The notes under the pieces were generated by a model, which was given only the letters and a program-made list of their open reading frames with translations, was not told where the DNA came from and ran no database searches. A stretch of DNA of 64,000 nt from DASSQJ01 sp963726295 (GTDB taxonomy: Bacteria > Actinomycetota > Actinomycetes > Actinomycetales > Dermatophilaceae), in the NCBI GenBank assembly GCA_963726295.1, contig CAVSBW010000001.1, positions 868,001-932,000 of the forward strand, read 5' to 3'. The translations under genes and the position numbers were made by a program. This document shows, in pieces, positions 8,023-17,064 of the stretch (position 1 is the first letter of the stretch; each line of letters starts with the position of its first letter).

Positions 8023-9750
8023 ATGCCAACACCGACCCCCGACGGTCCCCCGGCCCCGGCGATCGTCGTGTGCGCCAACGTGGCCGAGCGTCGTGTCGCC
8101 GTGGTCGCCCAGCTCGAGGAGCGCTACGCCGCGCGTTACGACGTGCTGTCCGCCGCCACCCCGTCCGAGGTCGCCGACCTGCTGGACACCGCCGCGCAGC
8201 GGGGGCAGCAGGTCGCGGTGCTGCTGGCGGACGACCCCGGTGTCCTGGAGGAGGGGCGCACCGTCTTCGGGCTGGCGTCGGAGCTCTTCCCCGATGTGCG
8301 TCGCGGCCTCCTCGTCGAGTGGGGCGCCTGGGGTGACCGGGACACTGCCGACCTGGTCCTGCGGCTCATGGCCCAGGGCCAGATCGACTACTACGTCATC
8401 CGGCCGTGGCACACCCCCGACGAGTACTTCCACCGGACCGTGACCGAGTTCCTCGTCGACTGGGACCGGGCGATCGGCCTGCGCCCCCGGGAGGTCTCGG
8501 TGGTGGGCGACCGCCTCGGCGCGCGGTCGCACGAGGTGCGGCGCCTCCTGGCCCACAGCGGGATCCCGCACCGTTTCGTCGACCGTGCCGCCCCGGAGGC
8601 GGCCGAGCTCCTTCGCGATGCGCACGTCCCGCCGGAGTCCGAGACCGTGGTGCTGCTGCACGACGGCCGGGCCCTCGTCGACCCCAACGACGCCGAGCTG
8701 GCGGCCGCGTACGGCCTCGTCGTCGACGTCGACGACAACGCCGAGTTCGACGTCGTCGTCGTGGGCGCCGGTCCTGCCGGGCTGGCGGCCGCCGTGTACG
8801 CCTCGTCGGAGGGCCTGCGGACGCTCGTCGTCGAGCACAGCTCCATCGGCGGACAGGCCGGCTCGAGCTCCCTGATCCGCAACTACCTGGGGTTCTCCCG
8901 GGGCATCTCCGGGGCCGAGCTGACCCAGCGTGCCTACCAACAGGCCTGGGTCTTCGGGTGCCAGTTCGCCCACATGACGAACGCGACGTCCCTCGACCGC
9001 ACGGACGAGGGGCTCGTGGTGGGCCTCGGGCCGAACCACCGGGTCCGCTGCTCCTCGGTCGTCCTCGCCACCGGGGTCTCGTACCGGCGGCTCGACGTGC
9101 CCGAGCTCGAGCGCTTCGAGTCCGCGGGCGTCTACTACGGGGCCTCGGCGTTCGACGCGCGGGGACTGCGCGGGGGACGGGTCCACGTCGTCGGCGGCGG
9201 GAACTCGGCGGGCCAGGCGGCACTGCACTTCGCCCGCTACGCCCAGCAGGTCACGCTCCTCGTGCGGCAGGCGTCCCTCGCCGCCAGCATGTCGCAGTAC
9301 CTCATCGACACCCTCGCCGCGGCCGGGGTGGTCGTCCGCTTCCGGTCGGCCGTCGTCGGCGGCGCGGGAGCGGGCAGGCTCGAGACCGTGGTCATCCGTG
9401 ACCTCGACTCCGGCACCACCACCGAGGAGCCCACGGACGGGGTGTTCGTCCTCATCGGTGCACTCCCACGCACGCAGTGGCTGCCCGATGCGGTGCTGCG
9501 CGACGAGTGGGGCTACGTGCTGACCGGTACCGACGTGGTGGAGGACGGGTCGGGCGGGGCCCGACCCCTCGAGGGCCCACCACTGGCGCTCGAGACCTCG
9601 CTGCGCGGGGTGTTCGCGGTCGGCGACGTGCGCCGTGGCTCGGTCAAGCGCGTGGCCTCGGCAGTGGGCGAGGGGTCCGTCGTCGTGTCCTCGGTTCATC
9701 ACCGGGTCGCCGAGCACACCGGCCTCGCCTCCGCCCCTCCGGGCGCCTGA
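8023..9750 (+). CDS. Receiver/glutaredoxin-like/thioredoxin-reductase-like fusion flavoprotein without redox CxxC
   Basis: This is a 575-residue three-part protein. Residues 10-150 resemble a degenerate response-regulator receiver (AIVVCANVAERR, AVLLADDP). Residues about 155-230 look like a thioredoxin/glutaredoxin fold used for docking (VSVVGDRLGARSHEVRRLL). From about 243 on there is a thioredoxin-reductase-like flavoprotein: FAD motif VVVGAGPAGLAAAVYASSEG at 245-264, GGQAG, NADPH motif VHVVGGGNSAGQAA at 387-400, and the C-terminal FAVGDVRRGSVKR. Where TrxR carries CATC, this has ASAFDARGLRGG, so it cannot reduce thioredoxin by the classical disulfide relay. The start is an ATG preceded by GGAGGG (8013-8018). 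It is probably a cytosolic NAD(P)H-dependent sensor or reductase; the partner is unknown. Confidence 0.85.
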   Translation: MPTPTPDGPPAPAIVVCANVAERRVAVVAQLEERYAARYDVLSAATPSEVADLLDTAAQRGQQVAVLLADDPGVLEEGRTVFGLASELFPDVRRGLLVEWGAWGDRDTADLVLRLMAQGQIDYYVIRPWHTPDEYFHRTVTEFLVDWDRAIGLRPREVSVVGDRLGARSHEVRRLLAHSGIPHRFVDRAAPEAAELLRDAHVPPESETVVLLHDGRALVDPNDAELAAAYGLVVDVDDNAEFDVVVVGAGPAGLAAAVYASSEGLRTLVVEHSSIGGQAGSSSLIRNYLGFSRGISGAELTQRAYQQAWVFGCQFAHMTNATSLDRTDEGLVVGLGPNHRVRCSSVVLATGVSYRRLDVPELERFESAGVYYGASAFDARGLRGGRVHVVGGGNSAGQAALHFARYAQQVTLLVRQASLAASMSQYLIDTLAAAGVVVRFRSAVVGGAGAGRLETVVIRDLDSGTTTEEPTDGVFVLIGALPRTQWLPDAVLRDEWGYVLTGTDVVEDGSGGARPLEGPPLALETSLRGVFAVGDVRRGSVKRVASAVGEGSVVVSSVHHRVAEHTGLASAPPGA

Positions 9751-9777
9751 GCCCGCCGGGGCCGGCGCGGACCCGGC

Positions 9778-9832
9778 CGGTGCCCGGTCGGTGCCCGGTC
9801 GGTGCCCGGTCGGTGCCCGGTCGGTGCCCGGT
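9778..9832. repeat. Five perfect tandem copies of an 11-bp unit
   Basis: The unit CGGTGCCCGGT occurs five times back to back at 9778, 9789, 9800, 9811 and 9822, in the short space between two converging genes. It is non-coding. A terminator or recent slippage array is possible. Confidence 0.95.
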
Positions 9833-9848
9833 CGGGCCTCGTGCTCGC

Positions 9849-12158
9849 CTAGCCCGACCGGCCGTCGTCGTCGGTCTCCGCGTCGCGTCCCCGGTCGCGG
9901 CGGAACGCCGTGCGCCACCAGCGCAGCCCCTCCTCGGGGAGCAACAGGGCACGGGCGCGGTCGAGGCGCCGGCGCCGTGAGAACGCAGCCCGCCACACGG
10001 TGCGCGCGTCGTCCTCGACGTCGCCCACCGTGCCACCGGGTGGTGCGTACCGTGCCTGCTCCAGGGTCGCCACCACCCGGCCGAGGGCGGCGTCCTCATC
10101 GGGGCTGAGGTAGGCGGCCCGGCCCAGCTGGGCAGAGGCCTGGCGTGGGGTTGCGCCGTCGGCCGCCGTCACCCCGATGTCGCCGAGCCGGAGCACCAGC
10201 GACTCCCACTCAGCCTCCACGCGCTCCGCCTCGTCGCGGGACCGGGCGAGGGCCCGGTGCCGCGCGGTCCACGCGGCGCCCGGCACGAGAAGCAGGAGGA
10301 CCAGCACCACGAGCACGGCGCCGAGGGCCAGCCAGTTGTCGGCGAACCACTGTGCCGGGCCGCCGGTCCCCAGCGTATCGGCGGTGTCGGTCGTGCCCGG
10401 TTCGAGGTCCTGCTCGGGGCGGTTGCCGCCGGTCGCGCCCGCCGAGGCGGAGCTGGAGGGAGTCGCCCCTGAGGACGAGCCGTCTCCCCCCGTGGGCGCG
10501 ATGGCGTACGCGGGTGGCCCGCCGCTGCGCACGCCCGGGGTCGGCTCGAACCGCATCCAGCCGAGCCTGGGGAAGTACAGCTCGGGCCACGCGTGGGCGT
10601 CGTTGACCCGGGTGACGCGGTCCTCGCCCTCGAGGGCGCCGGGGAGGAAACCAACGGCCATCCGGGAGGGGATGCCGGCTGCTCGGGCCAGCATGATCAT
10701 CGCGCTGGCGAACTGCACGCAGTAGCCGCGCTTGGTCTCGAGGAAGCGCACGACGGGCTCCTCCGGGGACAGTCCCTCCGCGGTGTCGTCGGCCAGCTCC
10801 TCGGAGTAGGTGAACTCGGAACCCCGCAGGTAGTCCTGGATCTTGCGGGCCTTGTCGACCGGGCTGTCACCCACCTCGGTGATCCGTCCGAGCAGGGCGG
10901 TGACCTCGGCCTCCGCCCCCGGGTCGACCAGGAGGTCGGCGCGCTCCGGTGCGCTCACGGTGACGTCGGTGGTGAAGTCGGAGTCGGCTGGGTCGAGCAC
11001 CACGTAGTCGACCGTGTACTGGGGTACCGGGTCGGTGAGCTCGGCGAGGCCCTGGGTGGTGACGCGCCACGTGCCGTCGGGGAACGGGGACCCGGTCGCG
11101 TTCTCCGGCAGCGCGACCTGGGGAATGCCGATCCGGTTCTCGCTGACTACGATCCGCTGGGTGTCGCTCGACACCGAGGGGTCCGCGAAGGTCCCCGGCA
11201 GACGGCCGTCGAGCGGGACGAAGGTGAAGTCGGACGCGGACGTCCACCGGCCCCGGCGGTAGGTGTCGAGGATGCCGACCCGCAGAGGGACCAGCGGCCC
11301 AGCGCTGGTCCGGTACACGAGCACCGGGTCGCTGGAGCGGTCGGCGAGGTCGCGGGCGACGTCGATGCTCGACGAGAGCCGCACGTTGGACCCGCCTCCG
11401 CGGCCGTTCTCGCTGCGCCCGAGGCCCTCGGCGAGGAACGTGGTCGGCAGGTGGGGAACCATTCCCGGGACGAGCACGGCGGCGGCGAGCGCGAACACCC
11501 CAGCCACCCGCGCCGAGGTGGCGTAGGAGGTCGTGGGATCCGGGCCCCGGGCGGAGCGGGGCGACGCCAGTCCCCACGTGCGCATGGCGCGGACCCCCTG
11601 GCGCCCGACCATGGCGAGCCAGAGGAGCGCCGGCGGCACGATGTACCACGCCGCGAGCCCCTCTCCGGAGTTGGTCGCCGACCCGAGGTAGGCGGCGAGG
11701 AGCGGGACGCCGGCCGCACCAGGGCTGCGCCACGTGACGGCCAGGGCGTCTACGGCCAGGGCGGTGAACCCCACGAGCAGGCTGATGCCGAGGACGACCC
11801 CACGGTTGGACGGCGCCGGGACGCTGTAGGACGTGATCGTCGAGTAGGCGTCCCCCAGGAGGAAGCCCAGGGCCCGGCCGGTCTCGGGCACCGGCACGAG
11901 GCCGTTCCACAGGTGGCCCTGGCCGTGGACCAGAGCCGTTCCGTGGACGAGGACGAGGGCCTGCGCGGCCACGACGAGCGGGCGCACCGTGGTGAGCATC
12001 CGCATCCCGATGCCGGTGAGCACGATGAGGCCGACGAGCAGCAGGCTCGGACGGAACCACGGCGCCGTCGGGGCGAACAGCGTCGTCACGGGCAGTGTGG
12101 TGGCGAGCGTGGCGACACCCGCGAGGACGCCGTCGGCGACCCGCGCCCGGCCACTCAT
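9849..12158 (-). CDS. TgpA-type membrane protein: DUF3488 membrane domain plus periplasmic-side transglutaminase domain
   Basis: This is a 769-residue membrane protein. The N-terminal 220 residues hold about six hydrophobic helices (DUF3488-type). An extracytoplasmic transglutaminase core follows, with Cys480 (KRGYCVQFASA) and His522 (NDAHAWPELYF). The third triad position is Glu538 (WMRFEPTPG) where many transglutaminases have Asp; Glu is what I would expect in actinobacterial relatives. A Ser/Ala/Gly-rich stalk (about 565-595), one more membrane helix (about 610-635) and a cytoplasmic tail follow. I chose ATG 12158 because its ATGA overlaps the stop of the DUF58 gene, which is better than the in-frame ATG at 12242 inside that gene. 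With moxR and DUF58 upstream it forms the common three-gene cell-envelope cluster. Its substrate is unknown. Confidence 0.9.
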   Translation of the reverse strand: MSGRARVADGVLAGVATLATTLPVTTLFAPTAPWFRPSLLLVGLIVLTGIGMRMLTTVRPLVVAAQALVLVHGTALVHGQGHLWNGLVPVPETGRALGFLLGDAYSTITSYSVPAPSNRGVVLGISLLVGFTALAVDALAVTWRSPGAAGVPLLAAYLGSATNSGEGLAAWYIVPPALLWLAMVGRQGVRAMRTWGLASPRSARGPDPTTSYATSARVAGVFALAAAVLVPGMVPHLPTTFLAEGLGRSENGRGGGSNVRLSSSIDVARDLADRSSDPVLVYRTSAGPLVPLRVGILDTYRRGRWTSASDFTFVPLDGRLPGTFADPSVSSDTQRIVVSENRIGIPQVALPENATGSPFPDGTWRVTTQGLAELTDPVPQYTVDYVVLDPADSDFTTDVTVSAPERADLLVDPGAEAEVTALLGRITEVGDSPVDKARKIQDYLRGSEFTYSEELADDTAEGLSPEEPVVRFLETKRGYCVQFASAMIMLARAAGIPSRMAVGFLPGALEGEDRVTRVNDAHAWPELYFPRLGWMRFEPTPGVRSGGPPAYAIAPTGGDGSSSGATPSSSASAGATGGNRPEQDLEPGTTDTADTLGTGGPAQWFADNWLALGAVLVVLVLLLLVPGAAWTARHRALARSRDEAERVEAEWESLVLRLGDIGVTAADGATPRQASAQLGRAAYLSPDEDAALGRVVATLEQARYAPPGGTVGDVEDDARTVWRAAFSRRRRLDRARALLLPEEGLRWWRTAFRRDRGRDAETDDDGRSG

Positions 12159-13435
12159 CGGGTCACCGCCATCGGGGCGCCCACCACCGAGCTCCAGGCG
12201 GCGCCGGGGCCCGTCGACGCGTCGACGACCACCGTCAGCCACCCGGATGCCCGCAGTGAGGCGGCCGTGGCCCCGGACGGCCCGCCCGCGTCCGGCGTGC
12301 TGCCACCCCGGCGTTGACGGCCGCCTCCGTGGGCGAAGGACTCCGGGTCCACGAGCAGGGCGATGCCCGTGGAGCCGGGTTGGCGCAGCGCCGCCAGACC
12401 GGACGCGTCGTCGTCGGGCAGCGGACCGCCCACGTAGACGACCAGCCCACCCTGGGCGGTGATGGCGTGCGCCGCGTGGAGCAGCGAACGCACCTCGTCG
12501 TCACCTCCGAGCTGGATCCGGGCGAGGGTGTCCAGGCTCGTGCCGAGGCCCTGGTCGTGGTGGGCACCGGTCTGGCTGGAGGCGTCGGCGGTCAACAGGT
12601 GCACCGCGTACGCGTTCTCGACGAGGTGGGCGACGACCGACGCGGACGTCGTGACGCACCACTCGAGGGAGCTGCTCCGGCCCGACCCGCCGTGGCCGCG
12701 GGCCCGGGTGTCGAGCAGGACCACAGCCCTGCGCTTCGCGGGTCGGTCCTCCTGGCGCACCATGAGGTCGCCGGTGCGCGCGGTCGCCGGCCAGTGGATC
12801 CGCCGGAGGTCGTCGCCGTCGCGGTACTCGCGGACCGTCTGGTCGTCCTCGCCGTGGAGGGCGACCATGTGCGGGATCGAGCCCTCGCTGCCGATTCCGC
12901 TGCCGAGCGAGCGGCCGGACGACAGCGGCAGCACCCGGGGGAGCACGACGATCTCGCTGTCGCCCGGGACCGCGGCGGCGCGGAGGGCGAGGCCGAAGGG
13001 GTCGCGGGCGCGCACGCGCAGCGGCCCGAGGCGGTGCACCCCGCGCGTGTGCGACCGCACCGAGTACTGCACCTCGTGGGTCGCACCGGGCCGCAGGGTC
13101 GGCAGCACGAACCGGGGCCGGTCGCCGAGGGCGAAGTCCAGCGACTCCTCGGCCATGACGACGGGGGAGGGGGAGGCCTCGGTGTTGCGCACGGCGACGG
13201 TCACGACCGACCGCTCGTCGATCGCCACCCGCGAGGGGCTGACCTCGCGCCGCACATCGAGCGCCAGCCCGTGCCGCCGCACGAGGAGCAGCGCGATGCC
13301 GACGAGCGCGAGCAGCAGCACGCCGACGCGGGTGAGGTCGTGCTGCCCGAGGAGGATGCCGGCGGCCACGAGCAGCACCCCGCTGCCCGCGAAGGCGCTG
13401 CCGCGGGTGGTGAGGGTCCGGCGAAGGGACTGCAC
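12155..13435 (-). CDS. DUF58 domain protein
   Basis: This 426-residue protein begins with two hydrophobic helices (about 15-52), followed by a beta-rich region and then the DUF58 signature VREYRDGDDLRRIHWPATAR with the downstream GDLMVRQ. The C-terminal part has a vWA-like strand-helix layout (RRAVVLLDTRA). DUF58 proteins are membrane-anchored partners of MoxR ATPases. Start ATG 13435 lies 8 bp after the moxR stop, and its TGA overlaps the transglutaminase ATG, so the three genes are co-transcribed and coupled. The molecular function is not established for this family. Assembly or regulation of an envelope complex with the MoxR ATPase is inferred from the neighbourhood. Confidence 0.9.
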   Translation of the reverse strand: MQSLRRTLTTRGSAFAGSGVLLVAAGILLGQHDLTRVGVLLLALVGIALLLVRRHGLALDVRREVSPSRVAIDERSVVTVAVRNTEASPSPVVMAEESLDFALGDRPRFVLPTLRPGATHEVQYSVRSHTRGVHRLGPLRVRARDPFGLALRAAAVPGDSEIVVLPRVLPLSSGRSLGSGIGSEGSIPHMVALHGEDDQTVREYRDGDDLRRIHWPATARTGDLMVRQEDRPAKRRAVVLLDTRARGHGGSGRSSSLEWCVTTSASVVAHLVENAYAVHLLTADASSQTGAHHDQGLGTSLDTLARIQLGGDDEVRSLLHAAHAITAQGGLVVYVGGPLPDDDASGLAALRQPGSTGIALLVDPESFAHGGGRQRRGGSTPDAGGPSGATAASLRASGWLTVVVDASTGPGAAWSSVVGAPMAVTR

Positions 13436-13443
13436 GGGCGGGG

Positions 13444-14454
<1,011 letters not shown>

Positions 14455-14474
14455 GGGAGGTCCCTTCGTCGGTT

Positions 14475-14501
14475 CCGTGCCCGGTCAACGCCCGGGCACG
14501 G
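14475..14501 (-). promoter_or_regulatory. Hairpin in the moxR leader
   Basis: A perfect 10-bp inverted repeat (CCGTGCCCGG / CCGGGCACGG) with a 7-nt loop lies 20 bp before the moxR GTG. It could attenuate expression or act as an operator; it is too close to the start to be a normal terminator. Confidence 0.5.
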
Positions 14502-14770
14502 ATGGCGGTGCCCTCGATCTTGCTACAGGACCTGGGGCACGCCTAGGGCGAACGCATGACGGATGCATGACGGTTGAGGGTTCCCACCCCGCCCCACACT
14601 TCCGACCGGTCCGTCCCATCCGTGCACCGACATCGCGCCGGAGCGGCAGGAAGGGAGCCGGTGGCGCGCGCCCGGGCCTGCGTCGTCGGCCGGGGGTCCC
14701 GAACGTCCCCCACTTCGCACCACCGCCGTTGACCTGCGCCGACGCGGAGAAATCTCGACAAATGATGTCA

Positions 14771-14811
14771 AAAGTGGGGTTTGGTGGTCATCCAGTGGAG
14801 TAATGTGGAGG
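14771..14811 (+). promoter_or_regulatory. MraZ box (dcw operator): four GTGG repeats with 10-11 bp period
   Basis: GTGG cores begin at 14774, 14784, 14795 and 14805 (spacing 10, 11, 10) on the mraZ strand, ending 47 bp before the mraZ GTG. MraZ is known to autoregulate through tandem TGG-containing repeats on one face of the helix upstream of its own gene, and this arrangement fits. The start of transcription was not identified with confidence. Confidence 0.75.
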
Positions 14812-14857
14812 AATCCGGAGCAGCAGGGACGACGGATCGGGTCGAGGAGGTGGCGTC

Positions 14858-15304
14858 GTGGAGGAGTTCCTCGGTACCCACACGCCGCGCCTCGACGACA
14901 AGGGGCGCCTCTTCCTGCCGGCCCGCTTCCGCGGAGCCCTGGCGGACGGTCTGGTCGTGACCACCGGGCAGGAGGGCTGCCTCTACGTCTTCCCCACCAC
15001 CGAGTTCCACCGGATCTCCGCGCAGATGCAGACCGCCTCGGGGTCGAGCAAGCGGGTCCGCGACTTCGTCCGCGTCTTCCGCGCCAGCGCCCACCCGGAC
15101 ACGCCCGACAAGCAGGGCCGCGTCACCGTGCCCGCCGCCCTGCGCTCGTACGCCGGGCTCGACAAGGACTGCACGGTCATCGGCAACGGCACCCGGCTCG
15201 AGGTCTGGGACACGGCCCGCTGGGAGGCCTACCTCGCCGACGTCATGCCCGCCTACTCCGCCTACTCGGTCGAGACCGCCGACGAGGGGGTGCCAGGCCT
15301 GTAG
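14858..15304 (+). CDS. mraZ: Transcriptional regulator MraZ
   Basis: This 148-residue protein has two SpoVT/AbrB-like DNA-binding repeats. The first is at about 5-50 (LGTHTPRLDDKGRLFLPARF) and the second at about 80-125 (PDKQGRVTVPAALRSYAGL). The GTG start sits 7 nt after GAGGAGG. It is the first gene of the dcw cluster and the expected autoregulator of it, acting at the repeated boxes at 14771-14811. Length and motifs are normal. The distance to rsmH (188 bp) is large for this cluster, leaving room for another promoter or a processing site. Confidence 0.97.
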   Translation: MEEFLGTHTPRLDDKGRLFLPARFRGALADGLVVTTGQEGCLYVFPTTEFHRISAQMQTASGSSKRVRDFVRVFRASAHPDTPDKQGRVTVPAALRSYAGLDKDCTVIGNGTRLEVWDTARWEAYLADVMPAYSAYSVETADEGVPGL

Positions 15305-15492
15305 GAGGGACGCCGCCGACCCCGCCCCTGTCCACCCCCACCGCAGCACCGGCCGACCCGGCCGCCGGCCTCCAGCCGAACCGCTCCCGACGCGTCTTCC
15401 CCCGCGCCGGGCTCGGATCGGATGGGGACCCGCAGCCGGGTCCGTCGTCACCACGACTCAACCGCCCCACCCGGGCCACCTCGAGGAGACCG

Positions 15493-16467
15493 ATGAGCGA
15501 GCGTGCAGCCGCCGACCGGCACGTGCCGGTGATGCTGGCGCGCGTCGTCGAGCTGCTCGCGCCGGCGCTGGAGGTCGAGGGCGCGGTGTGTGTCGACGCG
15601 ACCCTCGGCATGGGCGGCCACAGCGAGGCGCTGCTGGAGCGGTGCCCGCAGGCGCGCGTCATCGGCATCGACCGCGACCACGAGGCCCTCGACCTCGCTC
15701 GCGAGCGGCTCGCCCGGTTCGGGGACCGCTTCACGGCGGTGCACGCCGTGCACGACGAGCTCGTCGACGTGCTGGTCAGTGAGGCCGAGGGCACGGCCCG
15801 TGGCATCCTCTTCGACCTCGGCGTCTCCTCCTTGCAGCTCGACGAGGCCGAGCGCGGCTTCGCCTACCGCCACGACGCTCCCCTGGACATGCGGATGGAC
15901 CAGCGCACCGGTCCCACCGCTGCGGACGTCCTCAACACCTACGAGCACGGCGAGCTCGCTCGCGTCCTGCGGACCTACGGCGAGGAGCGGTACGCGGGGC
16001 GGATCGCCTCCGCCGTGGTCCGCGCGCGTGAGAAGGAGCCGTTCACGACGTCCGCGCGGCTGGTCGACGTGGTGCGCGCGGCCGTGCCGGCGGCCTCGAG
16101 GCGCGCCGGCGGCCACCCGGCCAAGCGGACGTTCCAGGCGCTGCGGATCGAGGTCAACGGCGAGCTCGAGGCCTGGGGGAGCGCCGTGGAGGACGCCCTC
16201 GACGTGCTCGAGCCCGGTGGCCGCGTCGTCGTCCTCGCCTACCACTCGCTCGAGGACCGCATCGCCAAGCGGGCGTTCGCCCAGCGGGCCCACAGCCGCG
16301 CACCCGCCGGGATGCCCGTCGAGCGACCCGAGGACGCCCCCACCGTCCGGCTGCTCACCCGCGGGGCGGAGGTGCCCTCCGAGGAGGAGCAGCACGCCAA
16401 CCCCCGATCCGCCTCGGCCCGCCTGCGGGCGGCCGAGCGCCTCGCCCCGAAGGGAGCGTTCGGATGA
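15493..16467 (+). CDS. rsmH: 16S rRNA (cytosine-1402 N4)-methyltransferase RsmH
   Basis: This 324-residue SAM-dependent enzyme methylates N4 of C1402 in 16S rRNA. The SAM-binding loop is DATLGMGGHSEALLE (about 36-50), with IGIDRDHEAL as the acidic strand. Other family motifs include DLGVSSLQLD, FAYRHDAPLDMRMD, RRAGGHPAKRTFQALRI and YHSLEDR. I chose ATG 15493 after GAGGAGA because it aligns with the family start HVPVML. The upstream 180 bp of open frame lacks family sequence. The stop overlaps the ftsL ATG (ATGA). Confidence 0.97.
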   Translation: MSERAAADRHVPVMLARVVELLAPALEVEGAVCVDATLGMGGHSEALLERCPQARVIGIDRDHEALDLARERLARFGDRFTAVHAVHDELVDVLVSEAEGTARGILFDLGVSSLQLDEAERGFAYRHDAPLDMRMDQRTGPTAADVLNTYEHGELARVLRTYGEERYAGRIASAVVRAREKEPFTTSARLVDVVRAAVPAASRRAGGHPAKRTFQALRIEVNGELEAWGSAVEDALDVLEPGGRVVVLAYHSLEDRIAKRAFAQRAHSRAPAGMPVERPEDAPTVRLLTRGAEVPSEEEQHANPRSASARLRAAERLAPKGAFG

Positions 16468-17045
16468 CGCAGCTCGCCACCGCCCGACCCGCGCCGCGCA
16501 CCGGTGCCCGACGCCAGCCGGCAGCGGGCCGACGGCTCCGCGTCGTCGCCCCGCCGCCGGCGGCCGGCAGCGGGCTGTTCCTCGGGCTCTGCGTGCTCCT
16601 GCTCTTCGGGGGCTTCGTCGGCGTGCTCGTCCTCAACACCTCGATGGCCAAGGGCTCCTTCACGCTCAAGGACCTCCAGCGGCAGTCCGACGCGCTCGCC
16701 GACACCCAGGACGACCTGCAGCACGCCCTCGACGAGGTGTCGGGGCCCGGGCCGCTGGCCGAGCGGGCTCGCGGCCTCGGCATGGTCCCGGCCCGGAGCC
16801 CGGCCTTCCTCCGGCTCTCCGACGGCACCGTGCTCGGCGTGGCGACCAAGGCGCGCAGGGACGAGGCGTTTAGCGTGGTCACGGAGTCGCAGTCCACGTC
16901 GAGGGGGGTGCCGGTGACGACACCGAGCAGCACGCGGACGACGCCCCGGACGACACCGGACAGGACCCCGACCGCCGCGGCTTCACCGTCGCCGACCACG
17001 ACGTCCACCCGGCCAGCGCCCAGCCCCCGAGCCACCGGCAACTGA
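16464..17045 (+). CDS. ftsL: FtsL-type division protein
   Basis: This 193-residue bitopic protein has a basic cytoplasmic tail (1-35), one membrane helix at about 37-59 (LFLGLCVLLLFGGFVGVLVL) and an extracytoplasmic coiled coil (about 68-110). A Thr/Pro/Ser-rich tail from about 145 is unusually long. Sequence identity within FtsL is low, so the call rests on topology and on position between rsmH and ftsI. It overlaps rsmH by 4 bp. FtsL joins FtsB and FtsQ to activate FtsW-FtsI at the septum. Confidence 0.85.
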   Translation: MTQLATARPAPRTGARRQPAAGRRLRVVAPPPAAGSGLFLGLCVLLLFGGFVGVLVLNTSMAKGSFTLKDLQRQSDALADTQDDLQHALDEVSGPGPLAERARGLGMVPARSPAFLRLSDGTVLGVATKARRDEAFSVVTESQSTSRGVPVTTPSSTRTTPRTTPDRTPTAAASPSPTTTSTRPAPSPRATGN

Positions 17046-17064
17046 CGCCCAGGACCCACCCGAC

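Larger units (their letters stand above)
14455..14857. other. Divergent control region between moxR and mraZ
   Basis: This is 403 bp without a gene. From left to right it holds the moxR leader hairpin, a short direct repeat GCATGACGG (about 14553-14572), and then less G+C-rich DNA leading to the MraZ boxes and the mraZ ribosome-binding site (GAGGAGG 14844-14850). No convincing small ORF was seen. Confidence 0.8.

Noticed and set aside
12159..12242. Longer start for the transglutaminase gene at 12242
   Set aside because: It would overlap the DUF58 gene by 88 bp with Arg/Gly-rich sequence; ATG 12158 gives a normal ATGA overlap.
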